Assembly (NCBI GenBank): GCA_951804985.1
Contig: OX638134.1
Location: 5,394,001-5,458,000, forward strand
Direction: 5' to 3'
DNA length: 64,000 nt
DNA from: Dryomyza anilis
Taxonomy: Eukaryota; Arthropoda; Insecta; Diptera; Dryomyzidae
How positions within the stretch are numbered: the stretch's first letter is position 1; each line of letters opens with the position of its first letter. Of this stretch, positions 24,401-36,620 are shown in pieces. Under the pieces are notes generated by a model. That model saw only the letters and a program-made list of their open reading frames with translations. It did not search any database and was not told the DNA's origin. The translations under genes were made by a program, and so were the position numbers.

Positions 24401-25900
24401 TTAGTTTGGTGTGAAATGCAAAATACGCAGGGACATTTAAATTAATAACCAAAGAAAATACGAAATTTTCAAATTGTGTACACAGTAAGTTGATCGAAAA
24501 ATTATTTACAAACTGTTGAAAATTTACAAAAGGGGATATTTAAAGTTACTCTTAACAAAATTTACAAAAGGGGAAATTTAAAGTTACTCTTAACAACAGT
24601 TTTTAAATTAATAACTGCATAATTCGAATATTATAAATAAAAATTATCAAATTCAAATGATAAAAATTATTTGAATAATGTCGAAAAAAGTGCAGAACAC
24701 TAAATTTGTGTTTGCTGTAAACAACATAATTTTTGGGCCAATCAAAATGCACAATATGCAGCGACAATTAAATCAATGACCAAAGTAAATACGAAATTTC
24801 TAAGTTAAGGGTACATAGCAAATTGAGTAAACTGGAAAAATATTGTTGGAAAAATTTTAGAAAATTAGAAAAAATAAAATTTATAGTGGCTGTAAACAAA
24901 ACGTTTTCAATTACTAACAATGAAAAATACGAATTTTCAAAATTTATTTAACGTGATATTTTAAATATTTTGATTAAAATATTTGATGTTGATTAAAAAT
25001 ATTTTATTAAAATGATTAAAATTGCTTGAATAATGTCGGAATTATGGAAAAAAGTACAGAAACTAAATTTTTAGTTGCTGTAATTAAAATAATGTTTGCG
25101 ACAATCAAAATGCACAATATACACAAACATTTGAATTAATAACAATAGAAAAGTATAAATTTTAAAATGTAAATACTATAAATACTTAATTGAGCAAAAG
25201 TGCAAGAAAATCTTTTTAAAATGTTGCAAAATTGCTAAAAAAAGAAAACTTATGTTTGCTGTAAACAAAACGTTTTAAATTAATAACTATGGAAAATATT
25301 AATTGTAAAAAATATAATGTTAAAATGATTAAAATTGCTTGAATAATGTTGAAAATGTGGACAAAAACTACAGAAACTAAATTTATAGTTGCTGTAAATG
25401 AAATTATTTTTGGGACAACCAAAAAGCACAAATAACAGGGATATTTATATTAATAACAAAAGAATATTATGATTTAGTATATATTATAATTAAAATTTTG
25501 TAAACATTAAATTGAGTAAAGTGAAGAAAATCAATTTAAAATGTTGAAAAATTAAAAAAAAATAATTATAGTTGCTGTAAACAAAATATTTTAAATTAAT
25601 AACAGATAAAAAGCAAAATATTCGAAAAGTATTACGTAAAATCGTTAAACATTGTTCGAATAATTTTGAAATATGTGGAATAAAGTATAAAAAAAATAAT
25701 TTATAGATGTGGTTAACAACATAATTTTTAGTACAACCAAAAGGTATTAAACTTAAGTATTAAACAACATTAGAATAAGTAGAATTATTATTATAAAACC
25801 ATTTTCAATAACGTCGAAAAATGTAAAAAAGGTACAAAAATACTGAATTATAGTTGTTCCAAAAAAAGATGTTATGTTGTGACAACCAAATGTGTTTTAA
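24400..25900. repeat. Diverged tandem repeat, period about 313-364 bp
   Basis: Four to five eroded units. Landmarks recur in order: AACCAAAATGCACAATAT, a run resembling TTAATAACCAAAGAAAATAC, ATTGAGTAAA, TTGCTGTAAACAAAACG, and TTGAATAATGTCGAAAA. The GCTGTAAACAA-type phrase followed by ATAATTTTTGGGACAACCAA occurs near 24711, 25075, 25388 and 25700. A second GCTGTAAACAAAACGTTTT phrase lies near 24888, 25256 and 25569. A 47-bp internal duplication (AAATTTACAAAAGGGG...) is seen at 24524-24592. No coding potential. Confidence 0.7.
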
Positions 25901-26860
25901 ACAAACCCTTTTTGAAGTTTTGTAATTTTATGGCAATGGAATGAATTTTTAAAAAGCACTGCAAATGTTTTCTATGTGGCTTAATATATGTGCAATGAAA
26001 AACACTAAGTAAAAAGCAAACACACAACTAAATTTTTATATAGAGTGTAACAAATATGAAGTTACTTTACTAAAAAATGTATATAAAAAGAGTTTAAGTC
26101 ATACAAATAAAAATTTATTTGTTGCAAGTAAAACTTTAAGCAATAAATGTTTGGTCCAAACACTTTCAATTTTAGTTAACTTCAATTATTCTAAATTTTT
26201 AATGTATTGTTGGTAATAACTTGATATTTTTTTCCTGGAAACTTTTACGTATACTACATAAGAATACATAGAATACATAAGAATTGGTATTAAACAATAA
26301 TATGTTTACCACAATTATGGTAAACATGTTATGGTTCAATACCAATTCTTATGTATTCTAATAAGTTGATGAAACGATTATTTTTCATTTTATGTTTGTG
26401 CTGAAAATATTATTATTTATTACCAAAATTTATGCAACGATTATTTTGAGTGTGAGTTTGAACATATTTGTTAATAAATATAAAATTAAAATATTTAAAT
26501 TAAATATTAATAATAATTTGAAGAAAAAAAAATCTTTGCTAAACAATAATTAATTATTTCAAAAACATATTTCTTTGTGACAACAAACTTTTTGAGTGTA
26601 CCAATAGTAACTTTGAAGTAAAGTGCATTTTAATTGTGCTTTAATGACACAGACAGAGTAAGCTTTTTAACATTCCCTAAAAAACCTCACCCTTTTGTCA
26701 CCAACCATTTTTCGATCATCTAAGAAATACTGAAAATTCCAAGTGAAACTTTTGCAACAAAAATAGACAAAATTGCGCGCTAATCATCATAAAAAAGTGA
26801 TTAAAATTAATTAAATTCAGAAAAAGTAAAGTCAGAATAGTAAAACTGAGTTTAGCTAAG
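25900..26860. other. AT-rich stretch downstream of the first GGCT-like gene
   Basis: Non-coding apart from the poly(A) signal at its right edge. It contains the 92-bp palindrome at 26269-26360 and otherwise no recognised feature. Confidence 0.4.
26269..26360. repeat. 92-bp palindrome with 43-bp arms
   Basis: Left arm 26269-26311 and right arm 26318-26360 are complementary with three mismatches around the 6-base loop CAATTA. The outer 23 bases, starting TAGAATACATAAGAATTGG, match perfectly. It lies about 0.5 kb past the end of the first GGCT-like gene. Confidence 0.92.
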
Positions 26861-26861
26861 T

Positions 26862-26867
26862 TTTATT
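26862..26867 (-). terminator. Poly(A) signal AATAAA of the cytosolic GGCT-like gene
   Basis: AATAAA on the minus strand lies 35 bases after the stop codon, inside GAATAAAACTTA. This gives a short 3' UTR. Confidence 0.65.
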
Positions 26868-26901
26868 CTATTTTTAAAAATAAAAATGTTTTGTGAATTT
26901 T

Positions 26902-27616
26902 CTAAATTTCTACATTTTGCAGCTCCAACTGCTGCTCGAATGTATCGACCATTTTTTCATTATGTTTTAATGTGCGCAACCAGTTGATGTATTCCACTGC
27001 AATACCTGTCTCGATGGCACCCTTAATGAGGGTCTTCAAATAGGTTTTCGATGGCTGCCGCTCGTAGGGTACTGCATCATGTGGTATTTGACGTAAATCA
27101 CCCTCGGGTTGTCTACACAAATGATAGGCGCGACAATTAATAGTTTTTCCCGAATTGCCACAAAACACCGGTACAGTCATGGGGATATAAATACCCTGAT
27201 GTACGCCTTCTTGTCTGTAAAAAAAAAGTTTAGAAATTGCGGTATTTTATATTCTATCATTTTTACATACTGATCTAAATCCTTCATGTTGCTCTGATCG
27301 ATTTCCCAAATTGCACCGTATACATGCGAGTCCGGTGTGGGTACTATTGTGGCGGGTGCACCCAGCCAATTTTTAGAACTCGTATGAAAATCGAGCCGGT
27401 AGTTCTGAAAATATAATTTTTCATTTAATATTTATTTTATTACAATTATGTTTTAAACTTGCATCGGGCATTGTAAATTACAAATTTATTTTTCAAATTT
27501 AAATATAACATTACCAGTAATTTCCCACATCCTATCCGCACAGCTGTTGGATTTTGTATGTGTATTCTTTTGGCCAACATATTACTGCCAAATCCAAAAT
27601 AATAGAATTTCGACAT
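26902..27616 (-). CDS. Gamma-glutamylcyclotransferase-like protein, cytosolic (182 aa, three exons)
   Basis: This reads as a complete enzyme of the GGCT fold, which converts gamma-glutamyl amino acids into 5-oxoproline plus the free amino acid in the gamma-glutamyl cycle. Exons in transcript order are 27616-27515, 27404-27271 and 27214-26902. Introns of 110 and 56 bp have GT-AG ends (donors CTG|GTAATG and CA|GTATGT, acceptors TTTTCAG and TTTACAG), in phases 0 and 2. The FGFGSN loop is at residues 7-12 (usually YGSN), GAPATIVP at 49-56, the presumed catalytic Glu81 in QEGVHQG, and PSKTYL at 133-138 followed by GAIETGI at 144-150. Length is close to that of human GGCT. There is no signal peptide, since the fold starts at residue 3. 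The start codon is the first methionine before the fold. Promoter elements suggest housekeeping expression. Substrate preference cannot be read from the sequence. Confidence 0.92.
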
Positions 27617-27660
27617 TTTTATAAATTGAATTTTATTTTAAAACATGAAAAACAAAAACT

Positions 27661-27676
27661 GGCAACGCTGTGCTTT
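27661..27676. promoter_or_regulatory. Ohler motif 8-like element
   Basis: GGCAACGCTGTG, 45-57 bases upstream of the start codon of the cytosolic GGCT-like gene, fits the Drosophila core-promoter motif 8 pattern around GGCAACG. A related GTGGCAACACT lies further out near 27786. The assignment rests on the motif alone. Confidence 0.4.
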
Positions 27677-27729
27677 AGAGCTTTTTGTAAAGTTTATCGC
27701 TGTGAACTGTTATCGGTTTGTGTATGTGC

Positions 27730-27737
27730 TATCGATA
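27730..27737. promoter_or_regulatory. DRE, TATCGATA
   Basis: This is a perfect, palindromic DNA-replication-related element about 115 bases upstream of the start codon at 27616. In Drosophila, DRE/DREF promoters drive broadly expressed genes and usually lack a TATA box. That fits a cytosolic metabolic enzyme. Confidence 0.6.
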
Positions 27738-27739
27738 CA

Positions 27740-28190
27740 GCTGAGATTCAAACCAATTGAAGCTTTTAATGTATTTCGTCACAGTGTGGCAACACTTTGT
27801 TTTATTTATGACAACCGTGTTTTTGTTATCAGCTAATTTGATGTTTTGTTGTTATTTGCGTAAATGAAGTGAACAAATTTATTGATAAATTTTTGTTTTT
27901 TAAGAGTTTAAATTTATTTTTCACACTTTCTTTATTTGTACTATTATGTTTTCACTGGGGTCAGGTATTGGGACCGACTTAAACAATTAAACGACACGCT
28001 ACACTAAATAATAAAATACAAAAAAACCATGACAGCAAACAGCTGGTTGTCAGATGCTTGTTCTTGACAGTGACAGTGACAGTGAAAGTCGACAGAGAAA
28101 AAGCTTATTGAACAGGGTTGTGCAAATTGCAGTTTTTAAAGCACAATTCGAAAGTACTATTCTGACTAAAAATATTTAATATTTTAAGTC
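27740..28190. other. Intergenic DNA between the DRE and the satellite
   Basis: Upstream region of the cytosolic gene. It includes a run of GTGACA/GACAGTGACAGTGACAG phrases at 28063-28084 and no gene. A divergent transcript from the palindromic DRE is possible but no reading frame supports it. Confidence 0.35.
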
Positions 28191-29390
28191 TTAATTTTTC
28201 ACCGGAAAATAAAAATTTAATTTTACACTAAAAATTCCAATTTTCATTCAAAATTCAAATTTTTTGAAGTAAATTCCATTTTTCACTCAATTTTTACTAA
28301 AAAAAATCAATTTTTCACTACAAATTCAATATTTTACTAAAAATTCAAAATTTCACTGAAAATTAAAATTTTCACTAAAAAGTCAATTTTTCACTCCAAA
28401 TTTAATTTCACACTAAAAATTAAATTTTTCATTCCAAATTTAATTTCACACTAAAAATTCCATTTATCACTAAAAATTCCATTTTTCACTAAAAATTCAA
28501 TTTTTCACTAAAAATTCAATTTATCACTAAATTTTAAATTTTTCACTAAAAATTCAATTTTTCATTAAAATTCAATTTTTCATTAAAATTCAATTTTTCA
28601 TTAAAATTTAATTTTTCACTAAACATTCAATTTTGCATTAAAAATTCAATTTTGCATTAAAAATTCAATTTTTCACTAAAATGCAATTTTTCACTTAAAA
28701 TTTAATTTTTCATTAAAATTCAATTTTTCACTCAAAATTTAATTTTTCACTACATGTTAAAATTTTTACAATAAATTCAATTTTTCAAAGAATTTAAATT
28801 TTTCACTAAAAAGTAAATTTTAACTAGAAAATGGATTTTTCACTTAAAATTTAATTTTTAATTAGAAATTGAAATTTTCACCAAAAAATTCAAATTTCAT
28901 TGAAAATTAAATTTTATCACAAAATCCAATATATACCTAAAACAAATAAATTTTTACTACAAATTGTATATTTTATTAAAATTTCACTTAAAATTAAAAT
29001 TCAATTTTGCACTAAAAATTCAAATTTTCACTAAAAAACTTAATTTTTCACTAAAAATTCAATTTTTCACTAAAAATTAAATATATCACTAAAAATGCTA
29101 TTTTTCACTAAAAATTCAATTTTTCACTAAAAATTCAATTTTTCACTAAAAATTCAATTTTTCACCAAAAATTCAATTTTTCACTAAAAATTCAATTTAT
29201 CACTAAAAATTCAATTTTTCACTAAAAATTAAATATTTCTCTAAAAATTCAATTTTTCACTAAAAATTCAATTTTTCACTAAAAATTCAAATTTTCACTA
29301 AAAATTAAATTTTAACTAAAAATTAAATATTTTTAAAAATTTTATTAAAAATTTTAAACTAAATATTTAATTTTTCACTAACAATTCCAT
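28190..29390 (+). repeat. 19-bp AT satellite block 3, CACT orientation
   Basis: About 1.2 kb, decayed at its left and best kept at 29040-29300. It fills the space between the two GGCT-like genes and begins only about 50 bases beyond the poly(A) signal of the upstream paralogue. Confidence 0.93.
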
Positions 29391-29437
29391 TTTTTCTTTC
29401 CAAATTAAAACAGTTGAATATTTGATATTTGTTAAAA

Positions 29438-29443
29438 TTTATT
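29438..29443 (-). terminator. Poly(A) signal AATAAA of the secreted GGCT-like gene
   Basis: AATAAA on the minus strand lies 31 bases after the stop codon, matching the spacing of the paralogue. The transcript would end just before the satellite. Confidence 0.65.
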
Positions 29444-29473
29444 TTCTAGAAACTTTCTATAAATTGTCTATTT

Positions 29474-30894
29474 TTAATTGTTCAGTTTAACATTTTCGAG
29501 TTCTAATTTCTCCTCCATGTCTTTGGCTATATTTCCATTATGTTTCACTGATTTCAAATCATTGACATACCAAATGGGCAGCTCTGTTTCGATCGCACCC
29601 TTTACCAAACACTGCAGATATGTTTTGGAAGGCTGTCGATCTTCGGGTACTTCCTCGTCAAGATATGATTTCAGTGGTGTTTTTGGCTGTTCTATCAGGA
29701 GATAAACACGTGACATAATAGATGCTCCACTGAGAGTTTGGACGGGAATACTTATAGCCTCATAGATTCCTTGAGGAACACCTTCTTGACTGAAAATTAA
29801 ATAATATATCAATATGAATACAGAAAAACTATTAAATAATAAGGTCCTCATGTATTCTGAACAAAAACAGCGAACGAATGGCGTAAAAATGACGTCAATA
29901 TTATTTCAATTTTATGCTTTTTGATTATTAAAATATTCACAATAGTTTAAAATAACTTCACTTTCGTCCAATAGTATTTCGTATCGAAATACAAATAGTA
30001 GGTATAATACATTATTGAAAAGTACACACAGAATAGAGATTTGTTGCGGCAACCAACTCTTTGGCCAACAAACTTATTCGATTCTCTCAACCGCTTAGTC
30101 GGTTGTTATAGTCATAATAAAAAGAATTGTACAACCAATTTCGAACTGTTTTAGAACAATTTAGTGCAGATTTAGAACCATTAGGAGTGTGTATAGACTA
30201 AAATTTCATGTGTATAGGCTAATATGGCAAATCCGCCAGCAAAATTCGATTTAACCGGAATGAAGTTAGTTGGTACAAGTTAGTTGGTAGGCATGTTACA
30301 AGTTTCGATCAAAATCTTCTCTTAATCTTACTAAAATTATTTTTTTTTACTATTTTAGTAACCTCTTAAAATCGGATATCGGTTTATTTCTGTTTTGTTT
30401 ATAACGATTTCGGTTATAGTAACAATTTTATAAATTAAATAGTTTCAAGTACGGTTATGGTTTCAATATGTCAAGAATATAAAATTTCACTTACTTATCA
30501 ATATCATCCAAATTACTTAGATCTATTGACCAAAGTGTTCCATAAACTGTGGCATTCACTGTAGGCACTATGGTCGCTGGTGCTCCACGCCAACGTTCGG
30601 TATATGTATTAAAGTCCAAACGATAATCCTTAAAAAAAACACATATTTTCAATATACATAAATTGAAATTAAAAATATACAAAAAAATACCTGCACAATG
30701 CCAGCTCCAATACGTTCAGCTGTGGGATTTTGCATGTGAATGCGTTGGGTCAACATATTGCTGCCATAACCAAAATAATAGAATTTGTCACCATCCACTT
30801 CGGGCAGCTCCGGGTGTACTAAGTATGCTTTGGATTGTACTAGAAACGCGCTCAATATGAGCAAGATGTGCGTTGTTACATGTTTCAACAGCAT
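29474..30894 (-). CDS. Gamma-glutamylcyclotransferase-like protein with signal peptide (217 aa, three exons)
   Basis: Paralogue of the gene at 26902-27616, same strand. Exons in transcript order are 30894-30691, 30628-30495 and 29789-29474. Introns are 62 and 705 bp, GT-AG, phases 0 and 2. The middle exon is 134 nt in both genes, so they share an ancestral structure. Residues 1-23 form a signal peptide: a Lys and His start, a leucine-rich core (ILLILSAFLV) and a QSKA cleavage site. A short linker precedes the fold: FGYGSN at 41-46, GAPATIVP at 83-90, presumed catalytic Glu115 in NQEGVPQG, PSKTYL at 166-171, GAIETEL at 177-183. By eye it is about half identical to its neighbour and lacks nothing essential, so it should be active. 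The likely site is the secretory pathway or outside the cell; retention in an organelle cannot be excluded. Confidence 0.92.
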
Positions 30895-30972
30895 TTTGTT
30901 TTTAAATTTTATTTATAAAATTAATTTAATATTTATTTATAATATTTATAGCAAAAACTTCAAAATACAAAA

Positions 30973-30980
30973 CTTTTATA
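30973..30980 (-). promoter_or_regulatory. Possible TATA box, TATAAAAG
   Basis: TATAAAAG on the minus strand begins 86 bases before the start codon of the secreted GGCT-like gene, which would leave a 5' UTR of roughly 50-60 bases. It agrees with the fly TATAWAAR motif. The surroundings are very AT-rich, so a chance match is possible. No DRE was seen upstream of this gene. Confidence 0.35.
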
Positions 30981-30999
30981 AACACTTTTAACTTTGAAT

Positions 31000-31385
31000 T
31001 GAAAAACTAATTTAAGAAAATTAATTTATTTTTGTTGAATTTAAAGTGTTATTTTCTGATTAGTATTGAAAATACAATTTATTTTATAATTATCTTGTAA
31101 TTTTTATTCGCCGATCCACACGTTCGCTCAACTGAAACCATACTAAGCTATGCTTTTTTAATCTAATAAATTATTATCAGTTTTTTGCCATATACTATAA
31201 TCATTCGCCATATTCTACATAAACAGCTCAAATGTATTTTTTATACGTCCATCTGCTGGTGTACGGAAGAGGCAAATAATCTATGAGGTCAAGACTAAAT
31301 TATTATTCTAGGCACATTTTATTATTATTGCTTTTATTGATAGAATATAGAAAAGAAGATAGATGAAACTTTCTTAAAAATTAAA
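31000..31385. other. Upstream region of the secreted GGCT-like gene
   Basis: Low-copy DNA with a small GC patch (CGCCGATCCACACGTTCGCTC near 31110-31129). It holds no gene or repeat. Confidence 0.35.
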
Positions 31386-34300
31386 TTTTAAAATTTCTAC
31401 ATTTTTAGATTTTTACTAAAAATTAAATTTTTCACTAAAAATTCAATTTTTCACTAAAAATTCAATTTTTCACTAAAAAATTAAAATTTTCACTTAAATA
31501 AAATGTCTACATTTTTAGATTTTTACTAAAATTCAAATTTTCTCTAAAAATTCAAATTTTCAATAAAAATTCAATTTTTCATAAAAATTAAATTTTTCAC
31601 TAAAAATTCAATTTTTCACTAAAAATTCAATTTTTCACTAAAAATTCAATTTTTCACTAAAAATTCAATTTTTCACTAAAATTTCAATTTTTCACTAAAA
31701 ATTCAATTTTTCACTAAAAATTCAATTTTTCACTAAAAATTCAATTTTTCACTAAAATTTCAATTTTTCACTAAAAATTCAATTTTTCACCAAAAATTGA
31801 AATTATCACTAAAAATTCAATTTTTCACTAAAAATTCAATTTTTCACTAAAAATTCTATTTTTCACTAAAAATTCAATTTTTCACTAAAAATTCAATTTT
31901 TCACTAAAAATTCAATTTTTCACTAAAAATTCAATTTTTCACTAAAAATTCAATTTTTCACTAAAAATTCAATTTTTCACTAAAAATTCAATTTTTCACT
32001 AAAAATTCAATTTTTCACTAAAAATTCAATTTTTCACTAAAAATTCAATTTTTCACTAAAAATTCCATTTTTCACCAAAATTCAAATTTTCACTAAAAAT
32101 TCATTTTTTAACTAAAAATTCAATTTTCACTAAAATTCAAATTTTCACTAAAAATTTAAGTATTCACTAAAAATTCAATTTTTCACTATAATTTCAATTT
32201 TTCACTAAAAATTCAATTTTTCACTAAAAATTCAATTTTTCACTAAAAATTCAATTTTTCACTAAAAATTCAATTTTTCACTAAAAATTCAATTTTTCAC
32301 TAAAAATTCAATTTCTCACTAAAAATTCCATTTTTCACCAAAATTCAAATTTTCACTAAAAATTCATTTTTTTAACTAAAAATTCAATTTTTCACTAAAA
32401 TTCAAATTTTCACTAAAAATTTAAGTATTCACTAAAAATTCAATTTTTCACTATAATTTCAATTTTTCACTAAAAATTCAATTTTCACTAAAAATTCAAT
32501 TTTTCACTAAAAATTCAATTTTTCACTAAAAATTCAATTTTTCACTAAAAATTCAATTTTTCACTAAAAATTCAATTTTTCACTAAAATTTCAATTTTTC
32601 ACTAAAAATTCAATTTTTCACCAAAAATTGAAATTATCACTAAAAATTCAATTTTTCACTAAAAATTCAATTTTTCACTAAAAATTCTATTTTTCACTAA
32701 AAATTCAATTTTTCACTAAAAATTCAATTTTTCACTAAAAATTCAATTTTTCACTAAAAATTCAATTTTTCACTAAAAATTCAATTTTTCACTAAAAATT
32801 CAATTTTTCACTAAAAATTCCATTTTTCACCAAAATTCAAATTTTCACTAAAAATTCATTTTTTTAACTAAAAATTCAATTTTTCACTAAAATTCAAATT
32901 TTCACTAAAAATTTAAGTATTCACTAAAAATTCAATTTTTCACTATAATTTCAATTTTTCACTAAAAATTCAATTTTTCACTAAAAATTCAATTTTTCAC
33001 TAAAAATTCAATTTTTCACTAAAAATTCAATTTTTCACTAAAAATTCAATTTTTCACTAAAAATTCAATTTCTCACTAAAAATTCCATTTTTCACCAAAA
33101 TTCAAATTTTCACTAAAAATTCATTTTTTTAACTAAAAATTCAATTTTTCACTAAAATTCAAATTTTCACTAAAAATTTAAGTATTCACTAAAAATTCAA
33201 TTTTTCACTATAATTTCAATTTTTCACTAAAAATTCAATTTTTCACTAAAAATTCAATTTTTCACTAAAAATTCAATTTTTCACTAAAAATTCAATTTTT
33301 CACTAAAAATTCAATTTTTCACTAAAAATTCAATTTTTCACTAAAAAATTCAATTTTTCACTAAAATTCAATTTTTCACTAAATTCACCATAATTTCAAT
33401 TTTACACTAAAAATTCAATTTTTCACTAAAAAATTCAATTTTTCGCTAAAAATTCAAATTTTCGCTAAAAAATTTCAATTTTTCACTAAAAATTCAATTT
33501 TTTACTAAAAATTCAATTTTTCACTAAAAATTCAATTTTTCACTAAAAATTCAATTTTTCACTAAAAATTCAATTTTTCACTAAAAATTCAATTTTTCAC
33601 TAAAAATTCAATTTTTCACTAAAAATTAAATTTTTCACTAAAAATTCAATTTTTCACTAAAAATTCAATTTTTCACTAAAAATTCAATTTTTCACTAAAA
33701 ATTCAATTTTTCACTAAAAATTAAATTTTTCACTAAAAATTCAATTTTTCACTAAAAATTCAATTTTTCACTAAAAATTCAATTTTTCACTAAAAATTCA
33801 ATTTTTCACTAAAATTCAATTTTTCACTAAAATTCAATTTCTCACTAAAAATTCCATTTTTCACCAAAATTCAAATTTTCACTAAAAATTCATTTTTTTA
33901 ATTAAAAATTCAATTTTTCACTAAAATTCAAATTTTCACTAAAAATTTAAGTATTCACTAAAAATTCAATTTTTCACTATAATTTCAATTTTTCACTAAA
34001 AATTCAATTTTTCACTAAAAATTCAATTTTTCACTAAAAATTCAATTTTTCACTAAAAATTCAATTTTTCACTAAAAATTCAATTTTTCACTAAAAAATT
34101 CAATTTTTCACTAAAATTCAATTTTTCACTAAATTCACTATAATTTCAATTTTACACTAAAAATTCAATTTTTCACTAAAAAATTCAATTTTTCGCTAAA
34201 AATTCAAATTTTCGCTAAAAAATTTCAATTTTTCACTAAAAATTCAATTTTTTACTAAAAATTCAATTTTTCACTAAAAATTCAATTTTTCACTAAAAAT

Positions 34301-35115
34301 TCAATTTTTCATTAAAAATTCAATTTTTCACTAAAAATTCAATTTTTCACTAAAAATTCAATTTTTCACTAAAAATTCAATTTATCACTAAAAATTCAAT
34401 TTTTCACTTATATTCAATTTTTCACTAAAAATTCAATTTTTCACTAAAAATTCAATTTTTCACTAAAAATTCAATTTTTCACTAAAAATTCAATTTTTCA
34501 CTAAAAATTCAATTTTTTACTAAAAATTCAATTTTTCACTAAAAATTCAATTTTTCACTAAAAATTCAATTTTTCACTAAAAATTCAATTTTTCACTAAA
34601 AATTCAATTTTTCACTAAAAATTCAATTTTTCACTAAAAATTCAATTTTTCACTAAAAATTCAATTTTTCACTAAAAATTCAATTTTTCACTAAAAATTC
34701 AATTTTTCACTAAAAATTCAATTTTTCACTAAAAATTCAATTTTTCACTAAAAATTAAATTTTTCACTAAAAATTCAATTTTTCACTAAAAATTCAATTT
34801 TTCACTAAAAATTCAATTTTTCACTAAAAATTCAATTTTTCACTAAAAATTAAATTTTTCACTAAAAATTCAATTTTTCACTAAAAATTCAATTTTTTTA
34901 AAAATTCAATGTTTCAGCAAAAATTAAATTTTTCACTAAAAATTCAATTTTTCACTTATATTCAATATTTCACTAACAATTCAATTTTTCACTAAAAAGT
35001 TAATGTTACACTAGAAATTCAATTTTTCACAATAAATTCAATTTTTCGCTACAAAATAAAATTTTCACCCAAAATTCAATTTTTCACTAAAAATTGAAAA
35101 TTAAATTTTTCAGTA
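31385..35115 (+). repeat. 19-bp AT satellite block 4, CACT orientation, with higher-order repeats
   Basis: The longest block of the family, about 3.7 kb. A distinctive run of variant units (CCATTTTTCACCAAAATTC, then CATTTTTTTAACTAAAAA, then TTTAAGTATTCAC) appears five times, near 32061, 32330, 32820, 33080 and 33850. CACCAAAAATTGAAATTATC appears near 31789 and 32619. A second run with TTTTTCGCTAAAAATTC appears near 33430 and 34185. These show segment-scale duplications of roughly 250-830 bp within the array. Confidence 0.96.
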
Positions 35116-36620
35116 AAACTTTTTTTTCGTACTGTACGCTCTGCTTGGTACCTTCTTTGTTGATTTCTGGTCATGTGCCTAGTGTATACCAGAGGGCGCC
35201 AGTTTAGGTTTGTGTATTTGCTACTACAGCTCAGTAGTTATTGGTTTGTGTATGCGATATTAAACAGAATGTTACGTACTGTACTGAAATATTTATAAAT
35301 TAAAATTATTATTCCTATTTGAATATATATAAAAAGATATATATAAAAAGATTCTTAAATGAGACATATTTTATTTACAAATGAGTACTTTCAAGAGCTC
35401 AAAAAGGCTTCCGAGAACTGGTCGTCTGCTCGCTGTTTAATGAGCACAAAAACCCCTCAAATTTATGATCATTTTTTTTAATTGTTGTTTTTTATATTAT
35501 GAATGTTTCAAACATGGATATTTTTGATTCTTTTTAGACTCCTTAATCACACTATCTTCTGAGGATTCACTTGAGAAAACCAAAATTTATCATATTTCTA
35601 AGAAAATACATCGTAGTCCAAGAAAATACAGCAAAATTGTGCAAATTTTAATTTATACGGTAAGTCTACATTCTATATATGTATTAATAATTCTATTTCA
35701 TTAAATGTTCATAATATATATAATTTTTTAAATCATTTTGACGCACAATTTTGTTGTGGTATTTTAATTTATTTCAAACACAAATAGCTGTCAATTTTGA
35801 TGCGCACCAAAACCATTAAAATCCAAATGACAATTGTCACAAAAACCGCAAATATTTAATACAAAATGCCTATCGAATGAAATACACACCATAAAAAAGG
35901 TAACAGAAACGCAATTAATCCCCATAAATCGTCGACCGCAACGCAAAATGATTTTTGTGCTTTTGAAGGCATTATGTTGAACGGTTGGTCAAGCGGTTAT
36001 TTATCGATGTATCAGCCTCAAAATTTCCATTTTGTCTGCAATTAACGAATGGCAGAAGCAAAAAGTAGCAGCTGCCAACAATCCATGTAATTTAAGCCGC
36101 AAACGTAGCAGCATCAATGAAAGGTTGACAGTCTAAATCTGCCATTGTTGTGGTCGAAACGAAGCTTTGTGTTGCCAATAATATTTTGTGGTTTAATATA
36201 AATTTATTTATTTTTACAATACTTTGTAGTTATTATGAATTGACAGCCACTGCAAAATAGTATATTTTTCGCATTATACAATTCCACGAAATCTCTTGCA
36301 TATTTTAAGGCTTAGTCGACGACTTTTTATTTTTTGATGCGATTATTTTATCTTTTCTTCTATTGTTTCTTTTTTACTACTATCTATTCGTGCATCACGC
36401 ACTTTGATTAATGCTGTGCTCCATGTGTCTAATGTCTAGACACGCACTGGCTTAAAGCCTTAAGGTGCATTGTAGATTTGATTTTGGCAAAATTTTGTTA
36501 AATTTACAAAAACGACCCAAGCACATGTGAAATAGCTTAAGTTCTTTGCATATGTTCTTACGGTATAAGGCTGCATTTAAAATTTCAATATAAAATTTTG
36601 GTTTAGACGAGTTTTATTTA
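35115..36620. other. Low-copy island B, flanked by opposed satellite blocks
   Basis: About 1.5 kb. The right two thirds (35730-36480) have mixed composition, with phrases such as CCAAATGACAATTGTCAC (holding the palindrome GACAATTGTC) and ACTTTGATTAATGCTGTG at 36401-36418. No reading frame of note. It probably holds regulatory or structural DNA. Confidence 0.45.

Noticed and set aside
30663..30991. Forward open readings over the first exon of the secreted GGCT-like gene
   Set aside because: Antisense shadows of the minus-strand coding exon.
31385..35115. CRISPR array
   Set aside because: Units are contiguous 19-mers without distinct spacers, and the DNA is eukaryotic.
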